Assembly (NCBI GenBank): GCA_000333855.2
Contig: CM007319.1
Location: 1,137,629 to 1,201,628, forward strand
Reading direction: 5' to 3'
Source of the DNA: Endotrypanum monterogeii
Taxonomy: Eukaryota > Euglenozoa > Kinetoplastea > Trypanosomatida > Trypanosomatidae
Length of the DNA: 64,000 nt
Shown piece after piece: positions 21,748-32,103 of the stretch (within the stretch, counting starts at the first letter, position 1; every line of letters begins with the position of its first letter). The notes beneath the pieces were generated by a model. It did not search any database and was not told where the DNA came from. It saw nothing but the letters and a program-made list of their open reading frames with translations. A program made the translations under genes and the position numbers.

Positions 21748-22272
21748 CTAACCCCCATGCCTCCACACCACCACGTCCGCCCCTTCTATTTGAAAATGAC
21801 AAAAGCACAAGCGCTTGTGTGTTACAAAGGTGGCAAAATCGTGGCCGTAGATCACGTGCCAGCAACCACCCAACTTGGAAGTGATATCTTTCTTGATATC
21901 CTCAGCAATGCGGCCCATGGCCGTACGCTCGACATCCCGCTCGAGCTCGCGGCGTGAGCCTTCCTCCTTACGCCAGGTCGTACGAGTCGGTATGAACACG
22001 TGTGTATTGTACGCTCGAAGAGTGCTATTCATTATAACTTGTAGTTGCTTTGCTGGCAAATCTACGTATTGTGTCTCCATCTGCACATGAGATGTGCGGT
22101 CATCCAGCTCCTCCGCCTCCCCGTCAGGGTTTCCCTGAGCGATGCCGTTCGCCGGGGAAAGCGTTGAAACAAATGAGCTACCACTAACGTTCGCCTCGGC
22201 GTTGCTCTGTCGTTGAGCGGGCCGCAATGTGTGGTCGAGCCCTGCGGCCGTATTCGTGCTCACAGCGGCCAT
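21748..22272 (-). CDS. Divergent LC8-type dynein light chain
   Basis: The protein has 174 residues against about 90 for typical LC8. The conserved end begins near residue 135 with GGCWHVIYGHDFATFVTH, matching the LC8 strand around WHCIVGRNFGSYVTH, and ends with the usual hydrophobic strand and a terminal Gly-Gly. The helical part (about 85-133) carries an insertion of some 25 residues rich in Arg/Glu between the two helices. The first ~80 residues are a low-complexity extension unknown in canonical LC8. LC8 proteins are dimeric hubs that bind short motifs in dynein intermediate chains and many other partners; a role in axonemal or intraflagellar dynein is inferred. The start is an ATG preceded by a GT/CA-rich leader. 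It is probably one of several LC8 paralogues in the genome. Confidence 0.85.
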   Translation of the reverse strand: MAAVSTNTAAGLDHTLRPAQRQSNAEANVSGSSFVSTLSPANGIAQGNPDGEAEELDDRTSHVQMETQYVDLPAKQLQVIMNSTLRAYNTHVFIPTRTTWRKEEGSRRELERDVERTAMGRIAEDIKKDITSKLGGCWHVIYGHDFATFVTHKRLCFCHFQIEGADVVVWRHGG

Positions 22273-22288
22273 GATGTCCCCGCCACAC

Positions 22289-22289
<1 letters not shown>

Positions 22290-22322
<33 letters not shown>
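22290..22322. repeat. GT/CA array in a 5' leader
   Basis: About 16 GT units on the plus strand, read as CA in the transcript, between a possible acceptor (CACCACAG) and the ATG of the LC8-like gene. It is probably within the mRNA leader or just before it. Confidence 0.85.
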
Positions 22323-22324
<2 letters not shown>

Positions 22325-23925
22325 CCTGTGGTGTGGTGTGTTGTGATGTGATGTGTTGTTGTTGCTACCTATCTGTATGAATGATACGTGGCTTCTCTGC
22401 GCGTCGGGGGTGCAGTGGACGTAGTCCCGGGAGGTGAGAGACTCTTATATGGGACAACGTGCATCCAACGCACGCAAAGACAAACATGCAGATAAGAACA
22501 GCAGGGATAGAAAAATGTATACATGCATATGTATATGTGTACATGTGCCACTAGGGGGGAATGATAGATCTACGCCAGAGAGGCCACGGGAGAGCGTGGA
22601 TATATATTTCAAAATGGGGCCTTAGCGACAGCTCCGTAGTCCACGAGCCCAGCGGGCATGTTAGTGCGTATGTGTTCCGCGAGTGAGGTATGTAATCGTT
22701 GATGTCACAGAAATAACTGCGATGTCCTCTCGAAGTTAAGTTCACTACAGCAGGGGACGTGGTAACAGTCATGCACAGAAAAAAAAAATAGAACTTTTTG
22801 GTAGCTTTCAAATCCGCGTCATGGAGACTTCTGAAGACAATGTGACCTTTGCCAAAGACCACTTGTCCCTCAGAAAAACATCTTCGCCCATCCCCCTCGT
22901 GGTAGCAGAGTGGGCGAAGACGTGAGACGAAAGGATCGATAATAAAACGCACTGATCAGTCCGGATCCGTTACAGCAAGATACCGAGAACCTGTTGCGAT
23001 ATGAAAAATGTGCGCAGTGTACCCCCTCGTGTTCTTTCGAGCATCTTTGCCGCATTGGAAACGAGCACCCTATGGCGGATGAAAACACATACACGACACG
23101 AGCACTGAAAAAAAGAAACAGACTACCCCTCATTCCGCCATTGTGTAGCTCTGTAATGAAACGATGTGTGTCCCTGGTCGCTATCGTGTGCTTTTGAAGG
23201 TGCACCCCCCCCCCTATTAAGAAAAAGAAGACGCTTGCAAGACCTGTCGAAGCATTTTTTTTAAAGGAACACAACACCCATGAATCGATGCAACACGGAC
23301 ACAGACATATATATATATATATATATATATCCACCGCAGTACTCTGTGGCGGGCTAACTGTGCTGATGTACAAGTGAAGGTACCAGGCTTCCGCCGGAAT
23401 TAGTTCAGGCTACTCTCACATTTGCTCACGCCCTCAATAAAGCGTACTTGAAACCCCACAAATACAATAAAACAACTCGGTTACACGTGTTTGTGTGTGT
23501 GTGTGTGTATGTGTGTGTGTGTGTGTCATGGGTAGTGGGGGTCTACAGAGCATCTCACACAGTGACCTAACCGCAGAGTCCGGAATTCCGCAAAGGGCCT
23601 GACGCGCAGTTTGCCCTTTCCATTCTTTGAGCCCTTTCGATGGACATCCAAATCCCTTTCCTATCCTGCTCTGCACGATGGATGCCACTACGCGTCGCCC
23701 TCGGAGAGGTCCCTGAAGGCAGCCTGCCCGACCTCATACACCCGCCGTGCACTCGCGTCAGTCTGGCTCGAAAAACGCAGCGGCGCTCTCAGGAAAGGGC
23801 GGCCAGCAACGAAGAGTATTTGCAGCACCGCGTTCCACCTCTCCCTTTAGCGAAGGCTAACAGCCTCACTCTGAACGACCAGCATCTAGTCGCGGTGCAG
23901 CATACGCATCTATGGAGTGGATACG

Positions 23926-23961
23926 CCCCCCCCCCCTCCCCTCCCTCCCTCCCTCCCTCCC
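23926..23961. repeat. Poly-C then CCCT repeat
   Basis: Nine C residues then several CCCT units on the plus strand. The minus strand is correspondingly G-rich with runs of three G, able in principle to form a quadruplex in the transcript. Confidence 0.8.
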
Positions 23962-24267
23962 CATGGTCACGTACATTACTGTGTTCTGGAACTAGGAGGG
24001 CGTGGCAATCGTACAGAAAGGAGGGTGCGTGTAGATAAATTCATGAGCGACATAAAACGCGCCGTCTCAAACCACACACACCTTCAGAAAACGCCTCAAC
24101 TGCGGCTCTAGTCCTCCTGTTTGACTCTCGAGAACCACGACGATTATTCCACGAATATTTTTTTAAAAAAGGGAAGGATAAATAGAAGGAAAAAAGCTTA
24201 CCCAGGGAATGAAGAACCTTATGTGGGAAAGGAAGAGAGCTCAAAATGACCTCTCGAGGCGACACAA

Positions 24268-24280
24268 AATACACACATAC

Positions 24281-24320
<40 letters not shown>

Positions 24321-24341
24321 GTGTGTATGTGTGTGTGTGTG
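24268..24341. repeat. Composite CA-TA-GT palindrome
   Basis: An ACACACATACAT arm, then about 17 TA units, then an ATGTGTGTATGTGTGT arm. The two arms are near reverse complements, so the whole element could fold as a hairpin or cruciform. Confidence 0.8.
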
Positions 24342-25293
24342 GTGTAAAGACTAGGAGGGGGGAAAAAAAAACTGTTTTGCCTTTCTGCATCATTCATGTA
24401 CACGTATCTACAGCTCATAGCACACAATTCACGCACTCGCTCTTAAACTCTTTTCTCCCCTACCCCCAACCCCCTTCCTGCTGCGCTAAACGTTCACCCT
24501 CACTCTGCAGCACAGGTCAACAATGGGTAGCTATTAGGAAGACGCTAACTGAAATAATAATGGCAGAAAAAAATGGGCCACATTTTTTGGCAGGGCCAAA
24601 GCTGAAAGAGATGTGTAACACCACGGGAGGAAGTTCTCAGGGGTGAATGCGGCGCGCATCACACGACCACAAGGAGGATCGAAGCATCCAGCAGAAAAGA
24701 AAATACTACCAGGAAAAGCAAGGAGATGAACACAGTGCGAAGAAGGGGAAAAAAATGCATTCATATAGTGCGAATGTATATGTTGCAGGTCTCCGCCACC
24801 GCGTATCTTCCTCCTCCTCCTTTTTAATGTTACACAGACAGCCGCACTAGACCAACGCGTTGACTACAACGGTCACAGCGCCCATAAGTATACGGCGGAG
24901 CAGAAAAAATGGAGTCTTGCTTCTTCTTCACGGTGGCTGCGGCGGTGGCGCGTGGTCGATGCGAAATACAAGCACCGGCGTGGCACGCTCTTGTCACCAA
25001 AAACCACATGCTCGCAAACACAGATGAGAGAGGCAAGAGTACGCAAACGGAGACACTACGAAATACTTCTTTTCCCTCCTTCGCCACCACTGCAATTTGA
25101 AGCATCGTTTGTGCGTGTGTGTGTGTGTGCTTATGTCTAGGAGAGTATTCGAATACACCAAGGAGAGCGACTGTAAAGACTTTCCGGTAAGCGAAAGAGG
25201 ATATATATGGGTACGACTACGTTTTCACTACACACAGAGCAGAGAGATGGATCAGCGACGCCTCCACAAACAAGACAAGAGGCGCAACCGAAG

Positions 25294-25333
<40 letters not shown>

Positions 25334-25691
25334 CAACAGCAAAAAAAAAAACTGGACGTGCTCCAACAATATGGTGACACCCAAATGGGATTCAGGCACA
25401 TGATGAGAGAAAGGAAAAAGAATTAGTTACTCAAAAGAACAGAAACGCCCAGTGCCCGTGTGTGTGCTTATGTATCCAGATACGCGGGAGCACACATGAG
25501 ACATAAGGGTTAAGGTACGCACGCGTGAAACAGCTTCAACCTGGCAAAGACGGGAAAAAAAAGCACTATGACACTCAGCGTCATCTATGATTAACAGATA
25601 ACAAGACATCAATGTAAGCTAATACCAGGAAAGTTGACTCAAGCAAACACTTTCCCCCAGCCACCTCAAAGGAGGCGCGAGCCGTGTACCA

Positions 25692-26822
25692 CTACCCGGA
25701 AAGATACGCATCAAGGTTCCTGAGGCCGTGAATCAGTCCAATTGTCGGTTCATCAAAGTTGAATTTACGCCACGAGGAACGGGCAAAGTCGATGAAGAGA
25801 AGTTTGGCTGTCGGCGGTGAGGCTTCCGCATCGTAGAGTAGCAGTACACTCGTCGAGACGAGAGCCATCTGCTGCAGCATGAATATACCTTCAGGCGTGG
25901 CTTCAAAGAAGTTGAGTAGCGACTTGATGTTAGCACGTACGTCTCGCATACGCTGTACCATGTCTGAACTTTCCGTGTTGGCGATGTCACCCACCCACTC
26001 GGTATGAAAGTCGAGTTGTCCATCTTTTTTGATCTCCGCTAGTGATCTCCCAACCGAAAGGAAGGTCTTGATACAGTGGATGAGCTCCCGCTCATTCGGC
26101 ATCGCATATCCGATATCTTTGCCAACACGCTCGCACGCCCAAGTCGTCATTGACCCTTCTGTGGATGCGCTCCTCTGCGTATAACGCCGAGCACCGCAGA
26201 TGCGCAGCGCCGTTCTACGCGTTAACGAGTTGAGCTCTTTTTTTCTCATCCTTTCTACTTTGTCAGCGGGTGTCAGGGGAGAGTGTCGAACAAACCCTAA
26301 CTTGATGTCCATGGCGCATGGCTTCTGCATGCCCGATGTCCCATCGATGAGCCCAAGACCCCAGACCCCTGTGTCGTACTCTTCTGTAAAACCCTGCAGC
26401 TCCTCTGCGCCATCAAATAACTCATTGAAAAGCGGCACCAAAACAGTGCTGCGGTCCGGTGACCCCACTTCAAGAATGATCCATTGGTTTCGCTGATCCA
26501 CGTACGGTTTAAGCGCTGCTGTTTGGGTCACGTAGTTGGCAGGAAAGTGAATGGATACGAGCGTTGGAGTGAAGACAGAAAGCTTACCTGCCGCGTGAAC
26601 AAACTTGGCACGGACTTCGTCGTCGTTGAGACTTAGGGTGTGCGAATGTTGGCCCAGTGGTTTCTCCTTTGCAATTTCCATCGCAAGATAATACATAACC
26701 TCCCACGCCGTCGTTTTCTTTTGTAGTGTGCTTCGGCCATCGCGGGTAGTCTCGCCGTAGAATAAGGCTGACTTGTGCCCACCAACAGCGTCGAATGGAA
26801 CGGCACAATACCCACGTGGCAT
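25692..26822 (-). CDS. Inositol polyphosphate kinase (IPMK/IP6K family)
   Basis: The protein has 376 residues. The signature PCAMDIKLG at 168-176 matches PxxxDxKLG, the inositol-binding and catalytic motif of the IPK superfamily. SVLLLYD at 325-331 fits the conserved SSLL segment, and FIDFARS at 343-349 carries the metal-binding Asp of the usual IDFAH motif; GLIHGLRNL at 362-370 is the expected C-terminal helix. These enzymes phosphorylate soluble inositol phosphates, as multikinases (IP3 to IP5) or as IP6 kinases; from sequence alone I favour IPMK but cannot decide. The frame is intact and the length normal. The leader is long with a possible acceptor at about 26930 and carries upstream ATGs. 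I recall, without being able to check, that the Trypanosoma brucei orthologue lies close to a DED1-like helicase, which would fit this neighbourhood. Confidence 0.9.
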   Translation of the reverse strand: MPRGYCAVPFDAVGGHKSALFYGETTRDGRSTLQKKTTAWEVMYYLAMEIAKEKPLGQHSHTLSLNDDEVRAKFVHAAGKLSVFTPTLVSIHFPANYVTQTAALKPYVDQRNQWIILEVGSPDRSTVLVPLFNELFDGAEELQGFTEEYDTGVWGLGLIDGTSGMQKPCAMDIKLGFVRHSPLTPADKVERMRKKELNSLTRRTALRICGARRYTQRSASTEGSMTTWACERVGKDIGYAMPNERELIHCIKTFLSVGRSLAEIKKDGQLDFHTEWVGDIANTESSDMVQRMRDVRANIKSLLNFFEATPEGIFMLQQMALVSTSVLLLYDAEASPPTAKLLFIDFARSSWRKFNFDEPTIGLIHGLRNLDAYLSG

Positions 26823-28570
26823 CGGCGAAATACCTCGAGTGGCTACGAATAGACCCCACTATGCGTTGAACATACACCTTGTGAATCGGGTGACCAAATA
26901 ACGAATTTGAGTCGTCAAGCTGGACGGTTACGCAATTTAATTCATGCGGACAAAGGAGAAAGAACCTCGCATCGGGGGGGATGCAGACAGCGGTGCGGCG
27001 CTGTCGACGAGGTGCTCCCTAATTTGTTATTATGGTTGTTGTATTGTACGTTAACTAGAAGTGTTTGTCACCAACATCAGTAGCCCTTCCCCAAACGCCG
27101 ATCAACGACCACTGTGTCTCACACCCATGCACATGAAAAATAAACAGAAGTATATTGGGTTATAATATATAAATATATATATATATATATATTGCTCAGG
27201 GTGAAGGGAAGATGAGGAGGTGGTGGTGCGTAAGAGAATTGAGTGAAGAAAGTTGCGAAGAAAAAAAAAGATGATACTTTCTTTGTCTTTTGGGACATTT
27301 GTCTCAGCTCAGCTGATTGGAAAGTCATGTCCCCCGCCCCCCCCCCACGCAACTGCATCGTCTAATATTATATAAATAAATATATATATATATATATATA
27401 TTTCTGCTCATTGTTTAGCTCTGTCACTAACGAAAGGTGTTGCAGAAAGGAGAAGGAGATTGGACGCGCACACAGGTGTGCAAGTAGAAGCGTCGACACA
27501 ACACGCGAACACGACGACCAAATACTCTAGAAAGTGCACCTCCGTGTCTTCGCCGCAACACTCGCCGCCCCTTTTTTTTTTCCTGAAGGTATTTAGTTTA
27601 TTTTCATACAATCATTGGTTTTGTCGATTTCCTTCCCATAACCATCCCCCCATTCCCTCTTAACACGTCGCCTGTGAAAAGCCGAGAGGAGAGGAAGGAC
27701 ATTGGGAGGTAGTCTGTGGGTCCACAGCGTAACTGTGGCTCAGAATAGGAGTAATAATTATTTCCTGTGTATGTTACATGCAATATTTAGGTAGGAATAA
27801 CGGAAACAGGAAAGAGCAGTGATATGCTCTCTCGCATGCAAACGCGCACATCTTTGAGAGTGTGTGTCTATCCGAGTGTGTGCGGGGGGGGGAGGGGGGA
27901 GCGACAGAGGGACGCAGGTGAGTCGCTTCTCCTCAATGTGTCTTTTGCGCCACAGAGAAGATAGCAGTTGAGGGCCCAATCATACGCACTCCCCCTCTCC
28001 CGCCCCCCTGTCGCCTACGCGCTATGCAACCCACGTTGCATGATGCACCGAGTGCGGTGGTTCTGTGTCACGAAAAGAGCCGCATCGTCCAATTAGGCGC
28101 AGTTTTCTGTCACTGAGACCAGCCACTTGAGGGTAGCGCATGCTGCGTCTATCCCCCGCCCGCCCACTCCCTCCTCACAGCTCACTCCATCTAAGCGGTC
28201 ATCATGTAACCTATCCCTCACAAAGAAGTCCGCCCCCGCGGAGCAGTAAAACGAAGACCATAAAGAAGCAACGAGAAGAAAAAAGAAAAAAATGTAAACC
28301 GCCACTCCACACCGGCAGCTCCGGTCATACCGTTGACAGGAGACCATATTTCGCCTTTGCAGGTCGTTTCAATACAGCTCCATCCGAAGTATTGAATATG
28401 AAGCATTCACTTCTTCACGTTTGTTTGTTTTTTCTCTCTGCTGGACGTTGGTGGATATAAGGTGGTGTCACCTCCCTCCCTCGTAAAGAATACGTTCCCT
28501 CTCACGGGAAAGAGAACCCTCGCCCCTTCAAAGATACGACGAGGACGGTGTAGCCCTCTACCCACACACA

Positions 28571-28608
<38 letters not shown>

Positions 28609-28854
28609 TGTAAACAGCAAAGGCCAAAGCAGGGAGAGTGACACCCGAATAAACGACGCAGCGGATTTTCCCGTGAACGTGAAAAAAAAAAAAATTAAGA
28701 GTTACGAAAGCGCTCTCTCACAACCATCACATGGGCGTCCCCCTTTCTTGCTTTGGAGACCAAAACAGAGTTCCACAAGTGAGAAACAGCGTCCCCTCCC
28801 GTCCGCCGCAGCCCACGTCATTCGACTGTGATTGAGACGGCCAGTCAATCGGAA
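26823..28854. other. 2.0 kb gap upstream of the inositol polyphosphate kinase gene
   Basis: It holds the kinase leader, TA arrays at about 27167-27192, 27376-27401 and 28573-28604, a C run at about 27339-27347 and a G-rich stretch at about 27883-27900. Sequence from 27950 to 28480 is of ordinary complexity but no frame convinces me. Confidence 0.6.
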
Positions 28855-30420
28855 TCAGTCGTCCGGATATGAGGCGCACATACGTGACATGAAGTCACTC
28901 GAGGCCTTGGGCAGAAGGCGGCGATACCATTCCCTGTGGAACGACCCTCGCCTCCGCGCAGCCCCCTCCAAGCGCGGCAGATTGAGTAATGGATCACAGG
29001 CACCGCTCGTAGGATCCGACAGCTCCACCGGGGCATCGGACGCAGCTCTTCTCGCGAGCTGAGCTGGGTTTGAGAAAAGCGGGTTACTTTCGAGCCATCG
29101 GCGCTCGAGCGGCACGCTTTCCGCAGTGGAAAGCGTCGGAGCGTTTGCGGCGACCCCACAGCTGAGAACGGTTTCTGCCTCGTCGTCGACACCATCAGCC
29201 CCTTGCAATATTGGACTCTGGATGCCGACACTCTCGTCTGTGTCCTCTCCTAAAAGATCCACGTCCTCCTTCCGTTGCACCTTGTTTGGCGGTGCCCCTG
29301 CGTCGTCATGTGCAGTGTAATCACGCTTTGCTCCGCTGCAATGCGGCGAATTTTTTTTGTTATCCTCACCTGCCTTCCCCTCTTCCTCGGCCTCGCCCAG
29401 CTCGATCACAGCCACGGCGAACTCATCCCGCAACGTTGATACTGAAATATTCGTAGTGATACGACGCCACGGAACTGGTGCTGGAGCCATGCAGAAGAGT
29501 TGCGTGAGCGGAGCTTCTGCCTTTCGGTAGCGCGGGATGGAGTCCGGTGTTTTACCCGACATTTGCAGCGCAGATACTACAAACGGTTCCGGGGTCACTT
29601 GACGCGATACACCAAATAACACTGCAAACACGGGGTCGTGGCGGTCTGCCAGTAGTACAACACGACGATGAGGCAATGTTTCTAGTGACGATACACGGTA
29701 CCGCATCGTCCGAAGATCTTTTTTTGAGAGTCGACGAAAAATGAGCCCCCGTGCAGCACAGAACTCAGACACTGTGTCAAGCAAGAGGGAATCTTGAAGA
29801 AAAAGAGAAAGGGACCCCACAGTGCCCCCTCCCGCGTCGATTGAAGCCTGCGAATATGCCGGTCCCTGCGGGTTTCCATCTTGCCGCGTTACTTGAGACA
29901 ACACAGACTCGGTCGCCGAAGCAGCACCAGAAGCCCCTGGACGACGACGGCTGCGTCGGGAGGGTGACACCGCGACTTCTGACTCACCCATCGGATGCGA
30001 TTGTGACGGTTGCGTCAGTGTAATGAAATGTTGCGTCACACGCTCGACGACCTCCGCTGCCTCTCGAACAAGAACCGGAGGCATCTTTAGGTGCTCCATT
30101 ATGAGGTTCACCACTTGCAACGGTGTTGCATGAGGCTCCGGCACGACGCGGCGAAACACTAAGGGGCGTTCTATGTGCCGCGTCGCACGGTCACGCAAAC
30201 GGTCAGCACGGCACATCCCTGTGGGTGATGGCAGCGTACGGTGTGTGACTATACGAGGTATTTGAGCAGCAACACCCCCGCTACGCCACTGCTGCTGCGC
30301 CATTAGCGCAGTCACCCGCTTGCTTTCCATGAGGTACGTCTTAAGCACCTCCACATTCCTCCACGGCGACTGAGGCGTCGGGAGCTCGTGCCAGTACACC
30401 TGCGTATCTTTGCTCGGCAT
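28855..30420 (-). CDS. Conserved-looking protein of unknown function, 521 residues
   Basis: I do not recognise a family. The N-terminal ~130 residues look folded and helical with basic patches; a Ser/Arg-rich spacer follows at about 145-190; residues 200-365 form a second ordered region with an RLSKKDLRTMRYRVSSLE stretch; an acidic, Lys-containing linker (about 365-400) leads to a Pro/Arg-rich C-terminal tail with FHREWYRRLLPK. No membrane segment or signal peptide is visible. The frame extends five codons further to a TTG at 30435, but the first ATG is at 30420. A splice acceptor with a clear C/T tract at 30598-30597 gives a leader of about 176 bases. Composition matches its neighbours, so it is very likely a real gene. 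Confidence 0.8.
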   Translation of the reverse strand: MPSKDTQVYWHELPTPQSPWRNVEVLKTYLMESKRVTALMAQQQWRSGGVAAQIPRIVTHRTLPSPTGMCRADRLRDRATRHIERPLVFRRVVPEPHATPLQVVNLIMEHLKMPPVLVREAAEVVERVTQHFITLTQPSQSHPMGESEVAVSPSRRSRRRPGASGAASATESVLSQVTRQDGNPQGPAYSQASIDAGGGTVGSLSLFLQDSLLLDTVSEFCAARGLIFRRLSKKDLRTMRYRVSSLETLPHRRVVLLADRHDPVFAVLFGVSRQVTPEPFVVSALQMSGKTPDSIPRYRKAEAPLTQLFCMAPAPVPWRRITTNISVSTLRDEFAVAVIELGEAEEEGKAGEDNKKNSPHCSGAKRDYTAHDDAGAPPNKVQRKEDVDLLGEDTDESVGIQSPILQGADGVDDEAETVLSCGVAANAPTLSTAESVPLERRWLESNPLFSNPAQLARRAASDAPVELSDPTSGACDPLLNLPRLEGAARRRGSFHREWYRRLLPKASSDFMSRMCASYPDD

Positions 30421-31299
30421 TGGAACGAAATGCAAAAATTGTCTTTAACCCTTTGGTCAACGTGCTCCCTTTGATTGTGAACTAAGGCGTCGCTTTTTTT
30501 TTTTTTTTGTGTGTGTGTGTGTGTTTGTGTGTGTCACTCGACGAAATCCTGAAGCTGAATGGCAGCACGTTACCCGCATTTGAAGCAATATGTAAGCTAA
30601 AGGGAAAGAGGTGGTGAGTGTGACGATTCCGGAAGCGCAGCAACAACAACAAAAAAAGGATGTAGAGGATGTCAACTAGGAGGAAAGAGGAGGAGAAACT
30701 GCGCCAAAACCTAAATCCCAATATGTCCACACTATCAGCGATTCCCCTGATGTCCCTCAATCTGGGAGATGCTCTCTGAGCCTTCGAACATTTCCTTTTG
30801 CTTGTTTCCACCAGACAGCGTTGCCGCAGAACAATAATCCACTCCTGCGCTTCACATCTCCTCTCTTTTTTCTCTTCTCCTAGACACTCTGTCATGTATT
30901 CTGCGTTTGGAATGATGCCCACAGCATCGTATACTGAGCGAACACACACACACACACACACGTACATGAAAAAAAAAAAAAACATTCTACGGCATCCATA
31001 CAAATGGGACGGGAGCAGCCCGTGTGGAGGGGGTAAATGCGGTCTTCTTTTTTTTTTTCGAATTCGCAACATCGTTCTTCTCAGCAGTGTAAGCTATCTT
31101 CCATAAAAGTGGCGTGGGGCGGCAGCTAAAGAGAACGCAAGAGAGAGAAAAAAAGGGAGGAACAGAGTCACACACCGCCCAGTCGACGCTGCCTCCCCCA
31201 CCCTCTCTTTTTATGTTGCTGTTAGGTAAAACTCTCCCTTTCCCCTCAGCAGCCATCGATCATCTGCAAATGTGTTTCTCCTGTTCTCCTCTTTCATGT
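30421..31299. other. 0.9 kb gap between unknown protein and EF-hand protein genes
   Basis: It holds a 15-base T run at about 30494-30508 followed by a GT array to 30533, a CA array at about 30943-30961 and A/T runs at about 30968-30981 and 31048-31058. An ATG frame on the minus strand spans 30482-31072 (196 codons), but half of it is translated repeat; the middle 80 codons look protein-like yet have no supporting signal. Confidence 0.55.
30597..30622 (-). promoter_or_regulatory. Candidate trans-splice acceptor of the 521-residue protein gene
   Basis: On the minus strand CACTCACCACCTCTTTCCCTTTAG ends with AG at 30598-30597. The leader would then contain the GT/CA array and T run at 30494-30533 in its body. 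Confidence 0.45.
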
Positions 31300-32103
31300 T
31301 CAACAGTCCTCCAAGTATGGCCGGACGTCATCAAAGCGAACGGCGCCATCGTGATCTCGATCTAGTATCCAAAATATGTGCTGTACAAGTTGCACATGTC
31401 GCGATGCGACCGCATTCCGCTGAAATGACGTCGACGAGTCACTATGCTCCGTCGATGAATGCGCCGCGAGGACTTCGTGCACCTCTGCGAAGGGGCCCTC
31501 GAGGGGAATACCACAAAGGTCGCACCAAGTTACGAAGCCTTTGGCACCGGCGACACAGTGAAACTGCTGCCACCACTGCAACTGTGCCGCCTTCGAGGCG
31601 TTGAAAAACGATGGAGTGAAGGCAGCATCAGCAGCGGCGCTTCCCTGCGGCCTTTCCATGACGAGCCCGTCTCCCTCCTCCTCAGCGCACAGCATGACGA
31701 AGCGCAGGTACGCAACGCGCGTTATAAATAATTCGAATCCTCGAGAGGACCGCCCCGCCCCGCCATGGGGGAACACGTGACCTGAGGTAACATGCACAGC
31801 AGAGCTCTCATCGATTTGAGGAGGTGACGCCCGGTTTCCTGCTGGAGATGCGCAGCGCGCCGCTGACACTGATGGTGAGACTGAAGCAAAGCAGTCGGCT
31901 ATAAGCGACGAACTAGGATAGCGACCAAACAAAACGTAAAAGGCGCACTCTAATCCCACCCGGCTCAAACCCGTTTCTGTGCCGGTGACGGAATCCTGCG
32001 AGGGTGCTGGACCGTCGGTGAGGTGTGACACCAATGTAGGTTCAGCAAATAGCTCAAATACTTCATTTGCACATCTCCTGAACTCTCCCCAGGAGCGAAA
32101 CAT
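31300..32103 (-). CDS. EF-hand domain protein, 267 residues
   Basis: A near-canonical EF-hand sits at the extreme C-terminus: the loop DRDHDGAVRFDD has Asp at positions 1, 3 and 5, Gly at 6 and an acidic residue at 12, and is followed by VRPYLEDC and the stop. The rest is mostly helical with an earlier, weaker EF-like helix pair around residues 120-200, such as CVAGAKGFVTWCDLCGIPL, that lacks ligands. Calcium sensing is inferred; target and location are unknown. No membrane segment is visible. The ATG at 32103 follows a leader of about 100-150 bases with acceptors possible near 32195 and 32250. The layout resembles the regulatory calcium-binding proteins common in trypanosomatids. Confidence 0.8.
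   Translation of the reverse strand: MFRSWGEFRRCANEVFELFAEPTLVSHLTDGPAPSQDSVTGTETGLSRVGLECAFYVLFGRYPSSSLIADCFASVSPSVSAARCASPAGNRASPPQIDESSAVHVTSGHVFPHGGAGRSSRGFELFITRVAYLRFVMLCAEEEGDGLVMERPQGSAAADAAFTPSFFNASKAAQLQWWQQFHCVAGAKGFVTWCDLCGIPLEGPFAEVHEVLAAHSSTEHSDSSTSFQRNAVASRHVQLVQHIFWILDRDHDGAVRFDDVRPYLEDC

Larger units (their letters stand above)
22273..25691. other. 3.4 kb gap rich in simple repeats, with one GC-rich island
   Basis: No confident gene is present. Arrays: TA at about 23308-23330, GT at about 23490-23526, a C9 run followed by CCCT repeats at 23926-23961, a CA-TA-GT composite palindrome at 24268-24341, CA at about 25297-25329. Between about 23570 and 23910 the sequence is GC-balanced and free of runs, with open stretches on both strands but no ATG frame I trust; it may be a decayed gene or retroposon remnant. 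Confidence 0.55.

Noticed and set aside
30482..31072. 196-codon minus-strand ATG frame
   Set aside because: Both ends are translated homopolymers and CA/GT repeats, and it lies between the 3' end of one gene and the leader of the next. The middle part looks protein-like but nothing else supports it.
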